DNA from: Diplonema papillatum
Taxonomy: Eukaryota > Euglenozoa > Diplonemea > Diplonemida > Diplonemidae
Direction of reading: 5' to 3'
Assembly: GCA_030068145.1 (NCBI GenBank)
Contig: JAPJBO010000891.1
Span: forward strand, 1 to 64,000
Length of the DNA: 64,000 bases
Each line of letters begins with the position of its first letter. Position 1 is the stretch's first letter. The notes under the pieces were generated by a model. The model saw only the letters and a program-made list of their open reading frames with translations. It searched no databases and was not told where the DNA came from. Position numbers and translations under genes: made by a program. Below are positions 1-10,650 of this stretch, piece by piece.

Positions 1-1
1 A

Positions 2-3000
2 CGCGGGTACCACTGCTCCTGGGGTGCGACTTGCGTGGACGGCTGCTCGAACCCGAGGTACTACGGAAAAGAGTCATTCGACAACATAGGGGCCGCTCTT
101 CTCACTTTGAATGTGGCTGTCACGAAAGAAGGATGGGCCCTCACCATGTACAGTGTCATGGACGCGACGAACCAGTTCTCGTCCATTTTCTTCGTCCTGC
201 TGACGTTCTTCGGCGCGTTCTGCATCATCAACCTGACGGTGGTCATTGTGAACAATGTCTTCGACTACAACGTGGCGTACGAAGAGGCCAAATTGAAGCT
301 GCAACTCTTGCCCACCCTTGCCCAAACGCAGGAAGAAGCACTGAGTGTGAGGTCAGTACAGCCCAGGGCGTTCGGCAATCCACTGGAACCGTTATTGCCG
401 AAAAGTAGTAACGCGTCTCGCACCAGCGGAAGCAGCGAGTCGGAGGAGTACAAGCCCGGTTTTGTCTCGCCACTCGCAATTCCGTATGCATCGCCATCGC
501 TCCTCTCGCCAGAGTCGATGTACACTCTGCCAGAAGGAGCAACTTCCTTTTCATTTTCGGAAGGCAGAGCTGCCGATTCGGGGGCAGGATCACCTTTGCC
601 CGACCGCAGCGACGGCTTCGTAGCGCTCGAGTGGCCCAAGCACCTGGATGTGACGTCGTTGCGTGACTATCAGCGGGTGGTGATCAATGTTGTTACTTCG
701 CGTATCTACGAGTACATTGTTTTTGTCGTAATCATTGCAAACGTCGTGGTGCTGAGCATGTGGTACCACGGCATGTCTGATAGTTTGTTCAACCTGATGC
801 TCGTCCTGTACTTGTTCTTCGCTCTCTTTTTCATGCTCGACGCGATGCTGAAAATTCTTGTCCTCGGATTCCGAAACTACTTTCAGAACCGATGGAACTT
901 GTTCGACTTCGTCATAGCTCTTGTCGGTGTCGTGCACATTTGTTTTGAAAATCCGTTCTACCAGACGTCACAGGATAGTGTGAAGTATCTGAAGGTGATC
1001 AGGTCCCTTCAAGTCATGCGAGTGCTGAAGGTTGTCGAGCAGTTTCCGCGCCTGAAGCGTTGGGCCAGGGTCTTTCTGCAATCTTTGAAGTCCGCTATGA
1101 CGCTCACTGCTCTGTTGGCGCTAATAATATTCATCTACTCGCTGTTGGGCATGCAGCTTTTTGCGGGCAGGTTCTGCCATCTTGCTGAAGACGATTCTAT
1201 GCTGGATGTGATGCCTGATTGGGCGTATTCTGTAAAGATGTCGCAGCTTACTCCGGAGCCGAAAACCAGCGGATGTCACAATTCTCCACGTGCTAACTTT
1301 GACACGATTTTCCTCGCATCCCTGTCTCTCTTCCAAATTCTGTCCGGAGAGGATTGGCAAGTGATCATGTACAACGGCATGGCCAGCCGGGGTGACTACG
1401 TTGCGCCATATTTTCTGTCGTGGTATTTCATCGGCAACTGCTTGTTGCTGAACCTTTTCGTCAGCATTCTGATTTCAAGGGTCACGTCGGTCAAAGAGGA
1501 AGACCTGGAGCTGGAAAGACAAGCCGTCGAATGGAAGAGTCAGCGATCCGAAACACGCAAAGAAGAAAAGAGGAAGGCCCACAAGCTCACCTTCCGCGAT
1601 AAAACGGCCTTGCGATTCCAAGGTTGTTGGCACACTGCTGCGGTAAAGTCGACGGATCTTCTGGATTATGCGTTGTTGAATACTGTAAGGTCTCGCCTGG
1701 GGAACATCTTGGAAAGCTGGCCATTCGAAGTTTTGATTGTACTTTTCATTGCGCTGTCCTGCATCGTTCTCGCTATGTACACACCAATCCTCCCGCCTGA
1801 TGCTACTTTTGCCAGAACGTTGGAGACGATAGACTTGGTGAGTACGGCTGTTTTCACAGCCGAGTGTGGTTTGAAAATATTTGCGTGGGGCTTTATAACG
1901 GATGAAAATACTTATCTGCAGCGCGACCCATGGAACCGTCTTGATCTCTTCATCGTCATTACATCCCTCATATCGATGGCTACTGAGGGCAGCTCGACGA
2001 TGCGGAACCTCAAGATTCTCCGATCAGTGAGGGTGTTGAGGCCGTTAAGATTCATCAACAAGTTCAAGGGACTGAAGGTTGTTCTTGCGAGCTTGTGGCT
2101 TGCGATCCCATCGCTTGGGATGGTCGCTGTATTGGGGTTTCTGGGTTGGTTGGTTTTTGCCATTTTGGGCGTTCAGCTCTTTGCCGGCACCTTCCATGCT
2201 TGCACTTTGTCGGTATGGGGGGACATGACAAGTCTGTACCCGAACAAAACAAGCTGTCTCGCCGCTCAGGATCCGGCGACGAAGCTTCCGCTGTGGCAAA
2301 CGCATGCCCCGAACTTTGATCACATCTTCAGCTCGTTCCTATCATTGTTCGAAATGGCCTCGACGGAAGGCTGGGTAGACATTATGTACCTCGGCATGGA
2401 CAGCGTCTCTCCCGAAATAGCGCCTCAAAAAGACTCACGCCCATACCTCGCCATTTACTTCGTCGGCTTCGTGCTGCTGGGTGCGTACTTCGTGGTGAAT
2501 CTGTTCGTCTCAGCACTTGTCGATGCATTCCAAGAGCAGCGCCTTCAAGAGAAAGGGAGTACGTTGCTCTCGGAAGAGCAGCAGCAGTGGGTTGCAGTAC
2601 AGAAGGTGCTACTCCGCCATGTCCGTCAACCTGTCACAGTAGCCGAGGAACAGCTGCAGGGTGCGCGGCTGTGGACCACCAAGCTGGTGACACACAAATA
2701 CTTCGACACCGCCATAAATGTAGCCATTGTCCTGAATGTTCTAATACTCTCAACCGAGCATTGGAACGAGCCTGACTACTGGGACACCGCCGCCGAAGCG
2801 ATTAACATTGTCTTTGTCGTGTTTTTTGCGTTTGAAGCCGCATGTAAGATCACCGCCTATACAGCCAAAGGTTACTTTGCGTCGACGCAGAACAAGTTCG
2901 ATTTCTTTCTCGTTGTTGTGTCCCTGATTGGGATTATCTTCAATTTGTTTTTTGCGGGTGGCATCGGAGGCATCCTCAGCGTCTTCAGAGCATCGAGACT

Positions 3001-4810
3001 GCTGCGGATTGCCAGGCTTGTCCACGCAGCGAAAGGAGTACGGAGTTTGGTTCGGACTTTATTTCTGACGTTTCCAACGATGGTCAATGTTGCTGGAATC
3101 ATGATGCTGATCTTTTTTTGCTACGCTGTCCTCGGGATGTTCCTTTTCGGGAAAGTGAAGGAAGGAGAGTACTTGGCAGGGCACGCCACGTTTCACGACT
3201 TCGTGTCGGCCTTGCTGTTGCTGCTCCGTACTTCTACTGGAGAGGCTTGGCCTGGACTGATGCATGACTGCGCTGTGGAGTCGCCGTTCTGCAGCAATAT
3301 CATTGACGACTGTGGTGATCCGGTTGCGGCCTACGCATACTTTGTCACATTCGTCGTGATAGAGACATACGTTATTCTCAATCTTTTCATTGCGATTCTT
3401 TTGGACAGCTTCAACGACGAGGTTGCCGACGAGGTCATGGAACAGACATTGTCTGACGAAGAGATGGACAACTTCTTCACTGTGTGGCGCAAACATGACC
3501 CACTGCAGACCTGCACCATAGAGGTTTCTAAGCTTCCGTCGTTTCTCCGTACCATTGGTCCGCCCCTTGGTCCTGATGTTCTTACAAACGGCCAGCCCAT
3601 GTCGGATCGCATGGTCATTCGAAAGTACATTGCTCCAATGCATGATTGCAAAGTCACGCGTGATGGAAAGCTAGATCAGCAGTCACTGCTAACTCATCTG
3701 TGCATGCGAACCTTCCAAGAAGTAACAGGAGCGCCTGTGTCGACCGAGATGAAGGCAGACTTCGAAAGGAGACTTGCCGAAGTCTTTTCAATGAGAGCGC
3801 CAAAGAGGGAGCAGCCGGCAGAGCGAAACAAACTGGCCGACAATCCTCTGCTCGTGCATCACACGGCTGTTTTGGTGCAGTCGATGTGGCGCGGTAGGTT
3901 GGCACGTGCTCGTCTGCATTTGCAACTGAAACGACAAGAAGAAGAAGAAGAAGAGGAAGAAGACGATGCGGAGAGGGCATCTCAATCACCGAGGAGTGTG
4001 CTGCAGAGACAGACTATCGAAAAGCAAAGCAAGACTGGTCAATCAATTATTACCGAGTTCGCCAGTAGGGAGGCGACTGAGACTCTCGATTACTTGGCTT
4101 ACAAGTTCCCGGAGAACACCGAAGGTGCTGGAGGTCCTGGCGGAGGCCCGAAGGAAACTGATGAGCTGCTGCGCAATACAGTGTCAGGCAGTTGCACAGC
4201 TTCGTCCACTACCGCTGAGACCAGTGCGCTTGAGAAGAACAGGTTAGGGTCTGTCTCTTCAACGGCGATCTCCCCTCAAGAAAGTTTCACGCCTTTTCCC
4301 CACGAATTGACCAGCCCTTCGACAATGTACTTTGGTGCCTTCGATCACAGTCTTGCACAAAGGGGACATGCACATGGCCACACAAATGATCCTGCAAGTG
4401 CCCGAAACAGGAGGCCGCGCAGAGCCAGGTTGGGGCGGCATCAGAGTCGCTCTGCGTGGACGACCGGCGGAGGCGTCGTCAGAGGCTCCGAAACGGTGTC
4501 TCCAGTCTCTGTTTCTCTCAGCCGAGAACACGAAGATGAAGATACGTGGCTCAATAGCTTGCCGCTTTCGCAAGAGGAGATTGCTCTGTTTTCCCCGACA
4601 GAGCAGCAAACCCCCGTTGGCAGCTACTTTCCAAGCAGCATCATCGACACCAGCAGTCTCCCAACCTCCTTGCGGCGCGCCGTACCACCACACCACAAAG
4701 ATACATTTGACCCGTTTGCAGAGGACAGTACACCACCCCAACCTGTAGCACAGCGTGGCACAACCACCAGACAGATTCTCAGCGACGAAGCTTTGAGAGC
4801 CATACTCTAG
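2..4810 (+). CDS. Four-domain voltage-gated calcium-type channel alpha subunit, 5' partial
   Basis: The frame is open from the first bases of the window, so the start codon and most of domain I lie upstream. The visible part begins in the domain I pore (TKEGW) and continues through domains II, III and IV. Each has S1-S6-like hydrophobic segments and an Arg/Lys-spaced S4, for example VRVLRPLRFINKFKG in domain III. The four pore loops read TKEGW, SGEDW, STEGW and TGEAW, an EEEE ring as in Ca2+ channels rather than DEKA of Na+ channels. After domain IV comes an EF-hand-like segment (DNFFTVWRKHDPLQ, then PPLGPD), the usual proximal C-tail of Cav alpha1 subunits. A basic IQ-like helix (VQSMWRGRLARARL) and a low-complexity tail follow. 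It should conduct Ca2+ at the plasma or ciliary membrane. About 1,600 codons without a visible intron. Family call is firm; the subtype is open. Confidence 0.93.
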   Translation, partial: RGYHCSWGATCVDGCSNPRYYGKESFDNIGAALLTLNVAVTKEGWALTMYSVMDATNQFSSIFFVLLTFFGAFCIINLTVVIVNNVFDYNVAYEEAKLKLQLLPTLAQTQEEALSVRSVQPRAFGNPLEPLLPKSSNASRTSGSSESEEYKPGFVSPLAIPYASPSLLSPESMYTLPEGATSFSFSEGRAADSGAGSPLPDRSDGFVALEWPKHLDVTSLRDYQRVVINVVTSRIYEYIVFVVIIANVVVLSMWYHGMSDSLFNLMLVLYLFFALFFMLDAMLKILVLGFRNYFQNRWNLFDFVIALVGVVHICFENPFYQTSQDSVKYLKVIRSLQVMRVLKVVEQFPRLKRWARVFLQSLKSAMTLTALLALIIFIYSLLGMQLFAGRFCHLAEDDSMLDVMPDWAYSVKMSQLTPEPKTSGCHNSPRANFDTIFLASLSLFQILSGEDWQVIMYNGMASRGDYVAPYFLSWYFIGNCLLLNLFVSILISRVTSVKEEDLELERQAVEWKSQRSETRKEEKRKAHKLTFRDKTALRFQGCWHTAAVKSTDLLDYALLNTVRSRLGNILESWPFEVLIVLFIALSCIVLAMYTPILPPDATFARTLETIDLVSTAVFTAECGLKIFAWGFITDENTYLQRDPWNRLDLFIVITSLISMATEGSSTMRNLKILRSVRVLRPLRFINKFKGLKVVLASLWLAIPSLGMVAVLGFLGWLVFAILGVQLFAGTFHACTLSVWGDMTSLYPNKTSCLAAQDPATKLPLWQTHAPNFDHIFSSFLSLFEMASTEGWVDIMYLGMDSVSPEIAPQKDSRPYLAIYFVGFVLLGAYFVVNLFVSALVDAFQEQRLQEKGSTLLSEEQQQWVAVQKVLLRHVRQPVTVAEEQLQGARLWTTKLVTHKYFDTAINVAIVLNVLILSTEHWNEPDYWDTAAEAINIVFVVFFAFEAACKITAYTAKGYFASTQNKFDFFLVVVSLIGIIFNLFFAGGIGGILSVFRASRLLRIARLVHAAKGVRSLVRTLFLTFPTMVNVAGIMMLIFFCYAVLGMFLFGKVKEGEYLAGHATFHDFVSALLLLLRTSTGEAWPGLMHDCAVESPFCSNIIDDCGDPVAAYAYFVTFVVIETYVILNLFIAILLDSFNDEVADEVMEQTLSDEEMDNFFTVWRKHDPLQTCTIEVSKLPSFLRTIGPPLGPDVLTNGQPMSDRMVIRKYIAPMHDCKVTRDGKLDQQSLLTHLCMRTFQEVTGAPVSTEMKADFERRLAEVFSMRAPKREQPAERNKLADNPLLVHHTAVLVQSMWRGRLARARLHLQLKRQEEEEEEEEDDAERASQSPRSVLQRQTIEKQSKTGQSIITEFASREATETLDYLAYKFPENTEGAGGPGGGPKETDELLRNTVSGSCTASSTTAETSALEKNRLGSVSSTAISPQESFTPFPHELTSPSTMYFGAFDHSLAQRGHAHGHTNDPASARNRRPRRARLGRHQSRSAWTTGGGVVRGSETVSPVSVSLSREHEDEDTWLNSLPLSQEEIALFSPTEQQTPVGSYFPSSIIDTSSLPTSLRRAVPPHHKDTFDPFAEDSTPPQPVAQRGTTTRQILSDEALRAIL

Positions 4811-5407
4811 TCACTTGAAGCTTCTTTCTTGATGCGCTACTTTCATGGCTAACTTCGGGTAAGCATCCTTCTTACGGATGCATTGTGGCACATTAATTTT
4901 GCATAATAGCACTCATGGGTTTGCAAGGAGTGGGCATAAATGACTCACTCAGATCCAGATTGTGGGAAGCCCGTATTACGCGGTGCCGATCCGACAAATG
5001 CTAGTGATATCTCTGTGTCATCGCGCCACTTTAATCTTTCGATGTAAATTCTTTCCCTGTTGAGGCTGCATCAGTCGAAATATGAGACATCCGGCTTCTA
5101 AGCTTCTTCCTTCGCTTTCGGCAAAAACCCGTTTTCACATTTCTTCTGCTGCGTTCACGAAAGGAATCTCGATACAAGTCGTAATTCCAGCTATCAATCG
5201 CTGGCTCGTAATGGTGAGCGAGTTTGCGTTATGTTATACGAGGTCCAGCGGCAATGCAAGCTAGAGGTGCGTTAAATCCCTATTACAAGTTCAATGCAGA
5301 GTTCGAGTTCGACCGGCAGCCAAAAGTATTGCACACGGTGAAAGAACCGGCTTTGGCCACACAGCAGCACAGGGAGCTGTGGTGAAAGAAGTTAGGCAAG
5401 TTACTCG
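4811..5407. other. Intergenic stretch after the channel gene
   Basis: It holds the presumed 3' UTR of the channel gene and no convincing reading frame. A stretch near 5128-5158 (GGCAAAAACCCGTTTTCAC...) is closely matched at about 32673, just beside the second LINE, so it is probably part of a dispersed repeat. Nothing else was recognised. Confidence 0.4.
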
Positions 5408-5475
5408 TAATAGCAGAGTGACCGGGCGTCGGCCTTCAGGCCTGGAGGCCCGGTTCGAGCCCTCGAGGACACTTT
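5408..5475 (+). repeat. tRNA-like head of a possible SINE
   Basis: An A-box-like TAGCAGAGTG (5411) lies about 40 bases before a B-box-like GGTTCGAGCCC (5452-5462), which is pol III promoter spacing. No clean cloverleaf with paired acceptor arms was found, so it is not called as a tRNA gene. The sequence after it (CGGGATTTGTGGTTTTCGGGGTCT) recurs near 41706, supporting a dispersed element. Confidence 0.45.
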
Positions 5476-5627
5476 TCCGGTCCGAATTTCTTTCGGGATT
5501 TGTGGTTTTCGGGGTCTAGGCCGAAAATTGCGTTCTTTGTGGCATTTCTCAAAGCTCGCGGGTTTTCAGTCACGCCAGGGCTCCCGGGTAATGGCGCCGG
5601 ACTTGCCACCACACGCCGAATTAGCAG

Positions 5628-5740
5628 AACCAGAACTTAGCATTACTCGAACTTAGCTTCACCAGAACTTAGCAACTCCTGAACTTAGCCTGTTAATCGG
5701 GATGAGGGTACGGACCCGAACTTTGCCCGAACTTCGTTTG
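5628..5740 (+). repeat. Short GAACTTAGC minisatellite tract
   Basis: Several degenerate 16-base units of the type AGAACTTAGCTTCACC and CGAACTTTGCC. Much longer tracts of the same repeat lie at about 41810-42200 and 56570-57420. Here and at 41.7 kb it follows the same TTTTCGGGGTCT-containing leader. Confidence 0.7.
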
Positions 5741-5759
5741 TTGCTTCTGTTCTCGCTGG

Positions 5760-6440
5760 ACGCCGGTCTTTACCGAGCGCACGTGGCATATCTTCTGGAT
5801 TGCCATGCAAAGTGTGTGGGCCTTTGAAACGTGGATGATGCCTCTCGCGCTGCTCCCCTTGAGGTTCCTGGCTCATGCCAAAGCGCCGCCGCCCGGGTTA
5901 AGGGGTTGCGGCATCAGGCGTGGGCCAGGGCCAGGGAGGCTGTTCGGAGGGGTCACCACCCACCGTTCGCGGGCTTCGTTACTTCACTGCCCCCGGCTCT
6001 CCCCGGCCTTCGTCATCCCGGGGGAGGGTTCCACGGCCATCCCCCCCCGCGTGGGGAATGGACTGGTGCTGTGCCGCGGGTCCTTCCGTGCGTCCTCGCG
6101 ACGTCGCCGCTGTCGATGTCGCTGCCGCTGTTGCTGCCGCTGCAGCCGCTGTCGGGCGGTTGGTTGACGATCCCGGTCTGCACCCCGCCCGTTGCGCGTC
6201 GGCTTTCTTCTTCTCGGCGTTCGCTAGGACGTCCCAAAGGTGGCGGCTGCCGCCGCCGCGTGCGCGACGGTGCGTCGCCCGGTCGTGTCTTGCCCGTGCC
6301 TTCCACTTCTCGCCGCTGTGTTGCCACCCCCGTGGGTAATGGGCCTGGGGTCGGAAGCTGCCGGTCAGGACACCCGCCTTCTCCCAGTGGCCGCCATGGA
6401 TTGCCATGCAAAGTGTGATGCACTTTGTGACCTTTCTTCA
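5760..6440 (-). repeat. GC-rich dispersed repeat with a conserved peptide on the minus strand
   Basis: The minus strand is open over 5979-6407 and encodes VLTGSFRPQAHYPRGW, matched by TLNGSFRPQTHYPSGW on the plus strand near 21575. GGATTGCCATGCAAAGTGTG occurs at both ends of this block (about 5798 and 6398) as a direct repeat. The plus strand has a short GCTGCCGCTG run near 6120-6160. It looks like a decayed copy of an unidentified repeat family rather than a host gene. Confidence 0.4.
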
Positions 6441-6491
6441 ACATTCCACTGAAATCATTTGTTCTACAGGGGCGGGTGGTATCAGAGAAAG

Positions 6492-7271
6492 ATGAAAAGA
6501 TGGCGCGATGACCCGCATGAGAGGGAAGACCGGTTTCGAGACAACAGGGACAGAGGAAGAGACTTCAGAGACAGGGACAGAGATAGAGACAGGTTCAGGG
6601 ATGGTGATCGGGATAGAGATAGGGAAAGAGGCGGCCGACGCGATGACAGAGATCGAGGCAGAGATGGAGGGCGAGATCCTCGAGACGCAAAGAGAATGGA
6701 ACACAGAGACGAGAACAGAGATCATCATGGAGGGAGAGACGACAGGGGTGAACGCGATAGAATGCCTCCACCTACGTTCGGCAGGAGCGCAACTCGACAG
6801 TATTCGGTTGACCAGTACAGACAGGAGTCCATGCCCCCGCCTCGCATGGATCCTCGGTCCAAAAAGGAGCGTTCCATGACAATTGAAGCACCTGCTTTGA
6901 ACCCCTACGCAAAGGTCGACTCGATCATTTGTCAAGCCTGTGCTGAAGACGAGGGGACCATCGTTTGTTACGACTGTTCAGACGTGGGAGCCGTGTACTG
7001 TGAAAACTGCTACCAGATGATTCACGCCGACGCTTCGATGCGGTTGCACACAAACAAGGGTCCGCTTCTCAGGTGCAAAAGAGGAGATTGCACTGGAAAA
7101 TACGCAGCCTGGTGGTGCAGCATTTGTAACGATGTATGCGCGGACTGCGCGAAAACGAAATGCAGTGCGCACAGAGATAATTTGGCTGTGCTCGTAAAAG
7201 CAGGGACGAAGAATGCCGAGATGACACATGCGCTGATGGAAGGGCAGCAAGCAGTGCAGCAACGAAAGGAA
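6492..7271 (+). CDS. RNA-processing gene, exon with Arg/Asp-rich and B-box-like modules
   Basis: The first in-frame ATG (6492) lies just after an acceptor-like TTTGTTCTACAG (ends 6469), so a 5' UTR intron or an earlier coding exon is possible. The exon encodes an Arg/Asp/Glu-rich repeat segment like those of splicing factors. Two Cys/His clusters of B-box type follow: CQACAEDEGTIVCYDCSDVG, then CDGC-like pairs with CSICNDVCADC and a terminal His. It ends in QQRKE at a GTATGT donor, phase 0. A role in RNA or RNP assembly is inferred from composition and from the CID domain encoded downstream in compatible phase. Confidence 0.72.
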
Positions 7272-7474
7272 GTATGTTCAGTTTCTTTGGTGTAAGATGC
7301 TGGAAAGAGTACCCTAGAGTAAGAATTCTTGAGAATCCGGAATTTAACTCTCCGAGGGTTCCTTGACGAATCGACGAATTCACATCCTGTAAACAACCGT
7401 AAACCGTGCCGTCATCCGATACTATTGCTAGTGGTAATTCGTGCCCGTGCAAGATGAAGTTTGTTTCTTTTCAG

Positions 7475-8016
7475 ACACTTTCATTCCTTGAACAGGAGTC
7501 GGAATCGAGTGAGTCCAGCTCAGACAACAGCAGTGAGTCGGAGTCAAGCGACTCGGATTCTGGAAGCGAGAAACGGCGACGCAAGCGGCGCAAAAGCGGT
7601 GAAGACAGAGTCGTTCCGACTTGGGGTCGGTCGAAGGATGAGGAACGTGAACTTGGTTTGAAAGGCGAGGCAGTAAAAGGTGGAAAGGGCATGAAGGGTG
7701 GCTCCGGAATGGACCCCGCTGGCCTGCAGCCAAACCCTCTCCGTTACAAAAAGCTTCCTGGTCGGGAGGGCCATGTAGGAATGCCTCCGCCTATTATTCG
7801 CTACACGTGCGACTACTGCAGCACTGAAATCATGGGAATGAGATTCACGTGCACCGAGTGTATTGAACCTCGGCCGTATGATTTGTGTCAAACGTGCTTT
7901 ACTACTGTATCGCATAAACACGATCTTATGCTGCAAATCTTCGGCTTCTCGCTGCAAACGATCCTGCTTCCTTCAGCATTGAAGAAACTTGCAAAGGCTG
8001 GAAAAGACCGTGACAG
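7475..8016 (+). CDS. RNA-processing gene, exon with Ser-rich stretch and ZZ zinc finger
   Basis: The acceptor TTTGTTTCTTTTCAG (ends 7474) keeps the frame of the previous exon; a second acceptor at 7495 is also in frame. The protein runs from an acidic Ser-rich stretch through a basic patch (KRRRKRRKSGE) and a Gly/Lys-rich linker to a ZZ-type finger. The finger has CDYC, CTEC and CQTC pairs and a terminal HKHDLM, close to the ZZ consensus. ZZ fingers bind peptide N-termini or SUMO in other proteins. The exon ends after DRD at a GTATGT donor, phase 2. Confidence 0.75.
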
Positions 8017-8262
8017 GTATGTCTTCATTGGGCACGCAAGTTCCCTTCTCCTCATGCAGCTTATGGAAAGCGCATTCAAAGGTCGATCGCTCTACCCCAA
8101 ATGACACACAGGGGTTAGAAATTTGGAAAAGGTCACCAGAGGGCTACGTAAGTCAGAGTTGTGTAGTGATGTAGGGGCAACCTTACCGCTCCGCGATTGC
8201 GATGGGTACTTGTTAGCTTGCACTCTGCCTCTGTGGTTCACCAAGAACAATAAAACTCACAG

Positions 8263-8353
8263 GCGCGGCCGTTCGCCGGAAGCTGGCAGGGGAGATCGAG
8301 ACGTTTCACCGTGCAAGAAATACTGGGAGGGCCGGTGTGACATCGTTTTTTTT
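8263..8353 (+). CDS. RNA-processing gene, small exon with half of a C3H1-like finger
   Basis: The acceptor AAAACTCACAG (ends 8262) supplies exactly the one base needed by the phase-2 donor at 8016, giving KDRDR followed by RGRSPEAGRGDRDVSP. CKKYWEGRC then matches the first half of a C-x7-C-x5-C-x3-H finger. If the GTGAGT donor at 8354 is used, five residues (DIVFF) follow the second Cys and the next exon should supply C-x3-H. I did not find that exon. Exon assignment rests on phase and motif. Confidence 0.55.
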
Positions 8354-8642
8354 GTGAGTACACGGGTGCTAGGGCACATTTTTGCGAGTCTAGATACCCC
8401 TGTTGCTCAGGCCGGCTTTGTTCGATCCGAACCTTTTTTGCTCAGTGTTTGCGCCAGCCCACCCCTCCTGATTGTTTGACCTGAGTTTGCGCGAGACTCC
8501 CCCTGCTGCTCAGTCCGGTGTTTGTGAACCTTGATTAGCGCTCCTGTGGAGCTTTCCGGCGTCTGTGCCCCCCGACCGCGTTCGGCTCTTGTCCGAACGC
8601 TTCCCCCCCTGTGAGACTCATCTGAGCTAGGATTTCTTTGAG

Positions 8643-8740
8643 CGGACCAGCAGACATGCTACCACAGGTAGTACCCCTCCTCCACCCAAGCCGACAAACC
8701 CTTATGCCTTCCCACCTCCGCCGCCCCCCATGACAAAGTT
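8643..8740 (+). CDS. Possible Pro-rich exon of the same gene
   Basis: The frame reads GSTPPPPKPTNPYAFPPPPPP after an acceptor-like GATTTCTTTGAG (ends 8642) whose phase (0) matches the preceding exon. Such Pro-rich tracts are typical of splicing and 3'-end factors. The donor was not resolved; the right edge is approximate. An alternative is chance low complexity. Confidence 0.35.
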
Positions 8741-9177
8741 AAGGAAACGCCCCGCTGCATGGGACAGAGTCTATTTTGTGAACCAATCATCCACCCGGGC
8801 GGCTCCACTTCTGCGGCGGCCCCGGCTATCAGGGCTAGGTGGGCTGCACACAAGTCCGCTTGAATCGCATACTGTGATACAGAAACCTTTCGAATGCTCG
8901 GGGGATAAGCGCGGGCATTTTTGTCTTCTGATGTTAAGAACATTGTTTTTGCAACATTCATCTTGGCAGGATCCGAACATAGGACCCGGTCGGAAACGTG
9001 AAATGCCCAAAAGAGCGCGGCGCGAGAAGTCTGGTTAACGCCGTGGATGCATTCAAAAGGAATCCAAAGAAATGAAGATAAATGTGCCGCATAGGGGTGC
9101 CCCTATGGTCTCTATGGTAGCTCGCTAGAGACCTAACTTTGAACTTCGAATTTTAAGGGGGAGGGGCCGGCTAAGTT
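8741..9177. other. Intron or intergenic stretch
   Basis: The plus frame stays open to about 9038 with a basic end (GRKREMPKRARREKSG), which might be another exon. No domain or good splice pair was found. A short direct tandem, CCCCTATGGTCTCTATGGT, lies near 9101. Confidence 0.3.
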
Positions 9178-10398
9178 GGATGGAAACGCCGTTTCTTTTA
9201 GTTTTTCGAAATAAGGAACAGGAAACGGAAACGTTTCCGTTGCTCTTAAAAGAAACGCCGGAAGGCTCCTCATGCTGAGGGGTCCTATAGGATACCACTT
9301 CGCGGGTCCTTCTGTGGGTCCGTCCGGTGTCCGTTTCCGGCCAAATTTTGGCTCTCCTTCAGAGGGCGGGATCACCTTCTTCTTTTGATCTACCAGCGGG
9401 AACTTTTCTTCCTCCGTCTTCTGGCGGGCTCTCTGACTCTTCAGGGCCCTTCCTGGGCTGTTCTTCGACTTGGCTCGGCCCCTTCTTGTGTGTCGTCGCG
9501 GTCTCGTTTGTGCAGAGCAGTCGCTGAAGCTCACCGCTTTCTTTCGTCGGCGATCTGGCACGAGCAAATAGGTACCCACAAGCTAACGATGCAGAATGTC
9601 GTCACATGTGGATGGTTTCTCGCACCAGATTTCACTCTTCTGTGCCTACCGCTTCGTCTTCTGCTGCTTCCAACCCACGTTCTCATGTGAGTGGGGCTTT
9701 TTGAATCTGCTGTCCTCGTCTACATTGTTGGTGTTCTTCCTGCCGTCGTTGTCTATGCTCCGACAACACCGCCCGATGGCGCCCCTTCCGGTGACGGTTG
9801 CCACCCGTCGTCGTATGCAAGGTGCACTGTGGCAAGCGATGTTTAACGAACACGTTACTACGTGGCCATCGCTTTTCTGGCGGGTTCAACATGCCCCGGC
9901 ATACGTGTGCCCTTTTCTGATGCTGATTGCACTCCCTCTTTGTCTTACGCCGCCGAAAGACCCCGGTCTTGTTAGCCTGTGGCGCTGAACGATCGTATCT
10001 GTAGAGTCTATTATTGGAAGCGGTGGTGCTTTCCCGATCGTCTTCAGCGCGTTGGCCAACGGCCTCGCATAACAGAGCATCGTCGCCACAACAGCCATTG
10101 GTGTAAAGAGCTGCAGACCTGAAGGTCATCACAACCGGATGCGTGTGGTTGCGTCTGCTCCACGCGGTCGCAACTCTTATGCTTCTTTCCTCCCTCTTTT
10201 CGGAGCCTTGTCCATGGTTTCCCACTGGATTGCGGGGTCCGCCGTTCGGAACCACATTTCCGGTCGGACCTTCAGCCAGTATACTAGTGGCATACCAGCC
10301 GTTTCTTTTGAAAAGAAACGGCGTTTCCATCCACCGCCAAAAAGAAGGAAACGGAAACGGAAACGGAAACGGAAACGTTTCCAACGTTTCCATCCTAC
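9178..10398. mobile_element. Inverted-repeat element of about 1.2 kb, probably a non-autonomous DNA transposon
   Basis: A 22-base sequence starting GGATGGAAACGCCG (9178-9199) recurs perfectly inverted at 10311-10332. Both ends also carry GGAAACG/CGTTTCC hexamer runs, and GTTTCCATCC recurs at about 10388-10397, which may be the true right end. No target-site duplication was identified. The minus strand is open for 237 codons (9683-10393) but nothing in it resembles a known transposase. It lies between exons of the RNA-processing gene. Confidence 0.6.
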
Positions 10399-10417
10399 AT
10401 AGCCCTAGCCTAAGCTA

Positions 10418-10562
10418 GGGGGGGTCGAATAATAACACCTGTGTTATTATTCGATTTGTCGAATACTAAAAAGAAATTCCGGGTAGGCGAACAGTAGCAG
10501 GATCAAGTAGTGGTAGTGTTTTTCCAGACGTGTCAAATAACTGTTATTATTCGACACCCCCC
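10418..10562. mobile_element. Small MITE, 145 bp
   Basis: The ends are near-perfect inverted copies: a G-run followed by TCGAATAATAAC on the left, and GTTATTATTCGACA followed by a C-run on the right. The left end holds an inner perfect palindrome, TCGAATAATAACAC with GTGTTATTATTCGA. It has no coding capacity and sits in an intron of the RNA-processing gene. The superfamily is unresolved. Confidence 0.7.
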
Positions 10563-10650
10563 TTTAACGTAACCGCTAGACTCGGAAAATAGTGCGTCGT
10601 GCTCACACAACCGCTCGCGCTCTTGCTCACGAAATTATGCAATAACACAG

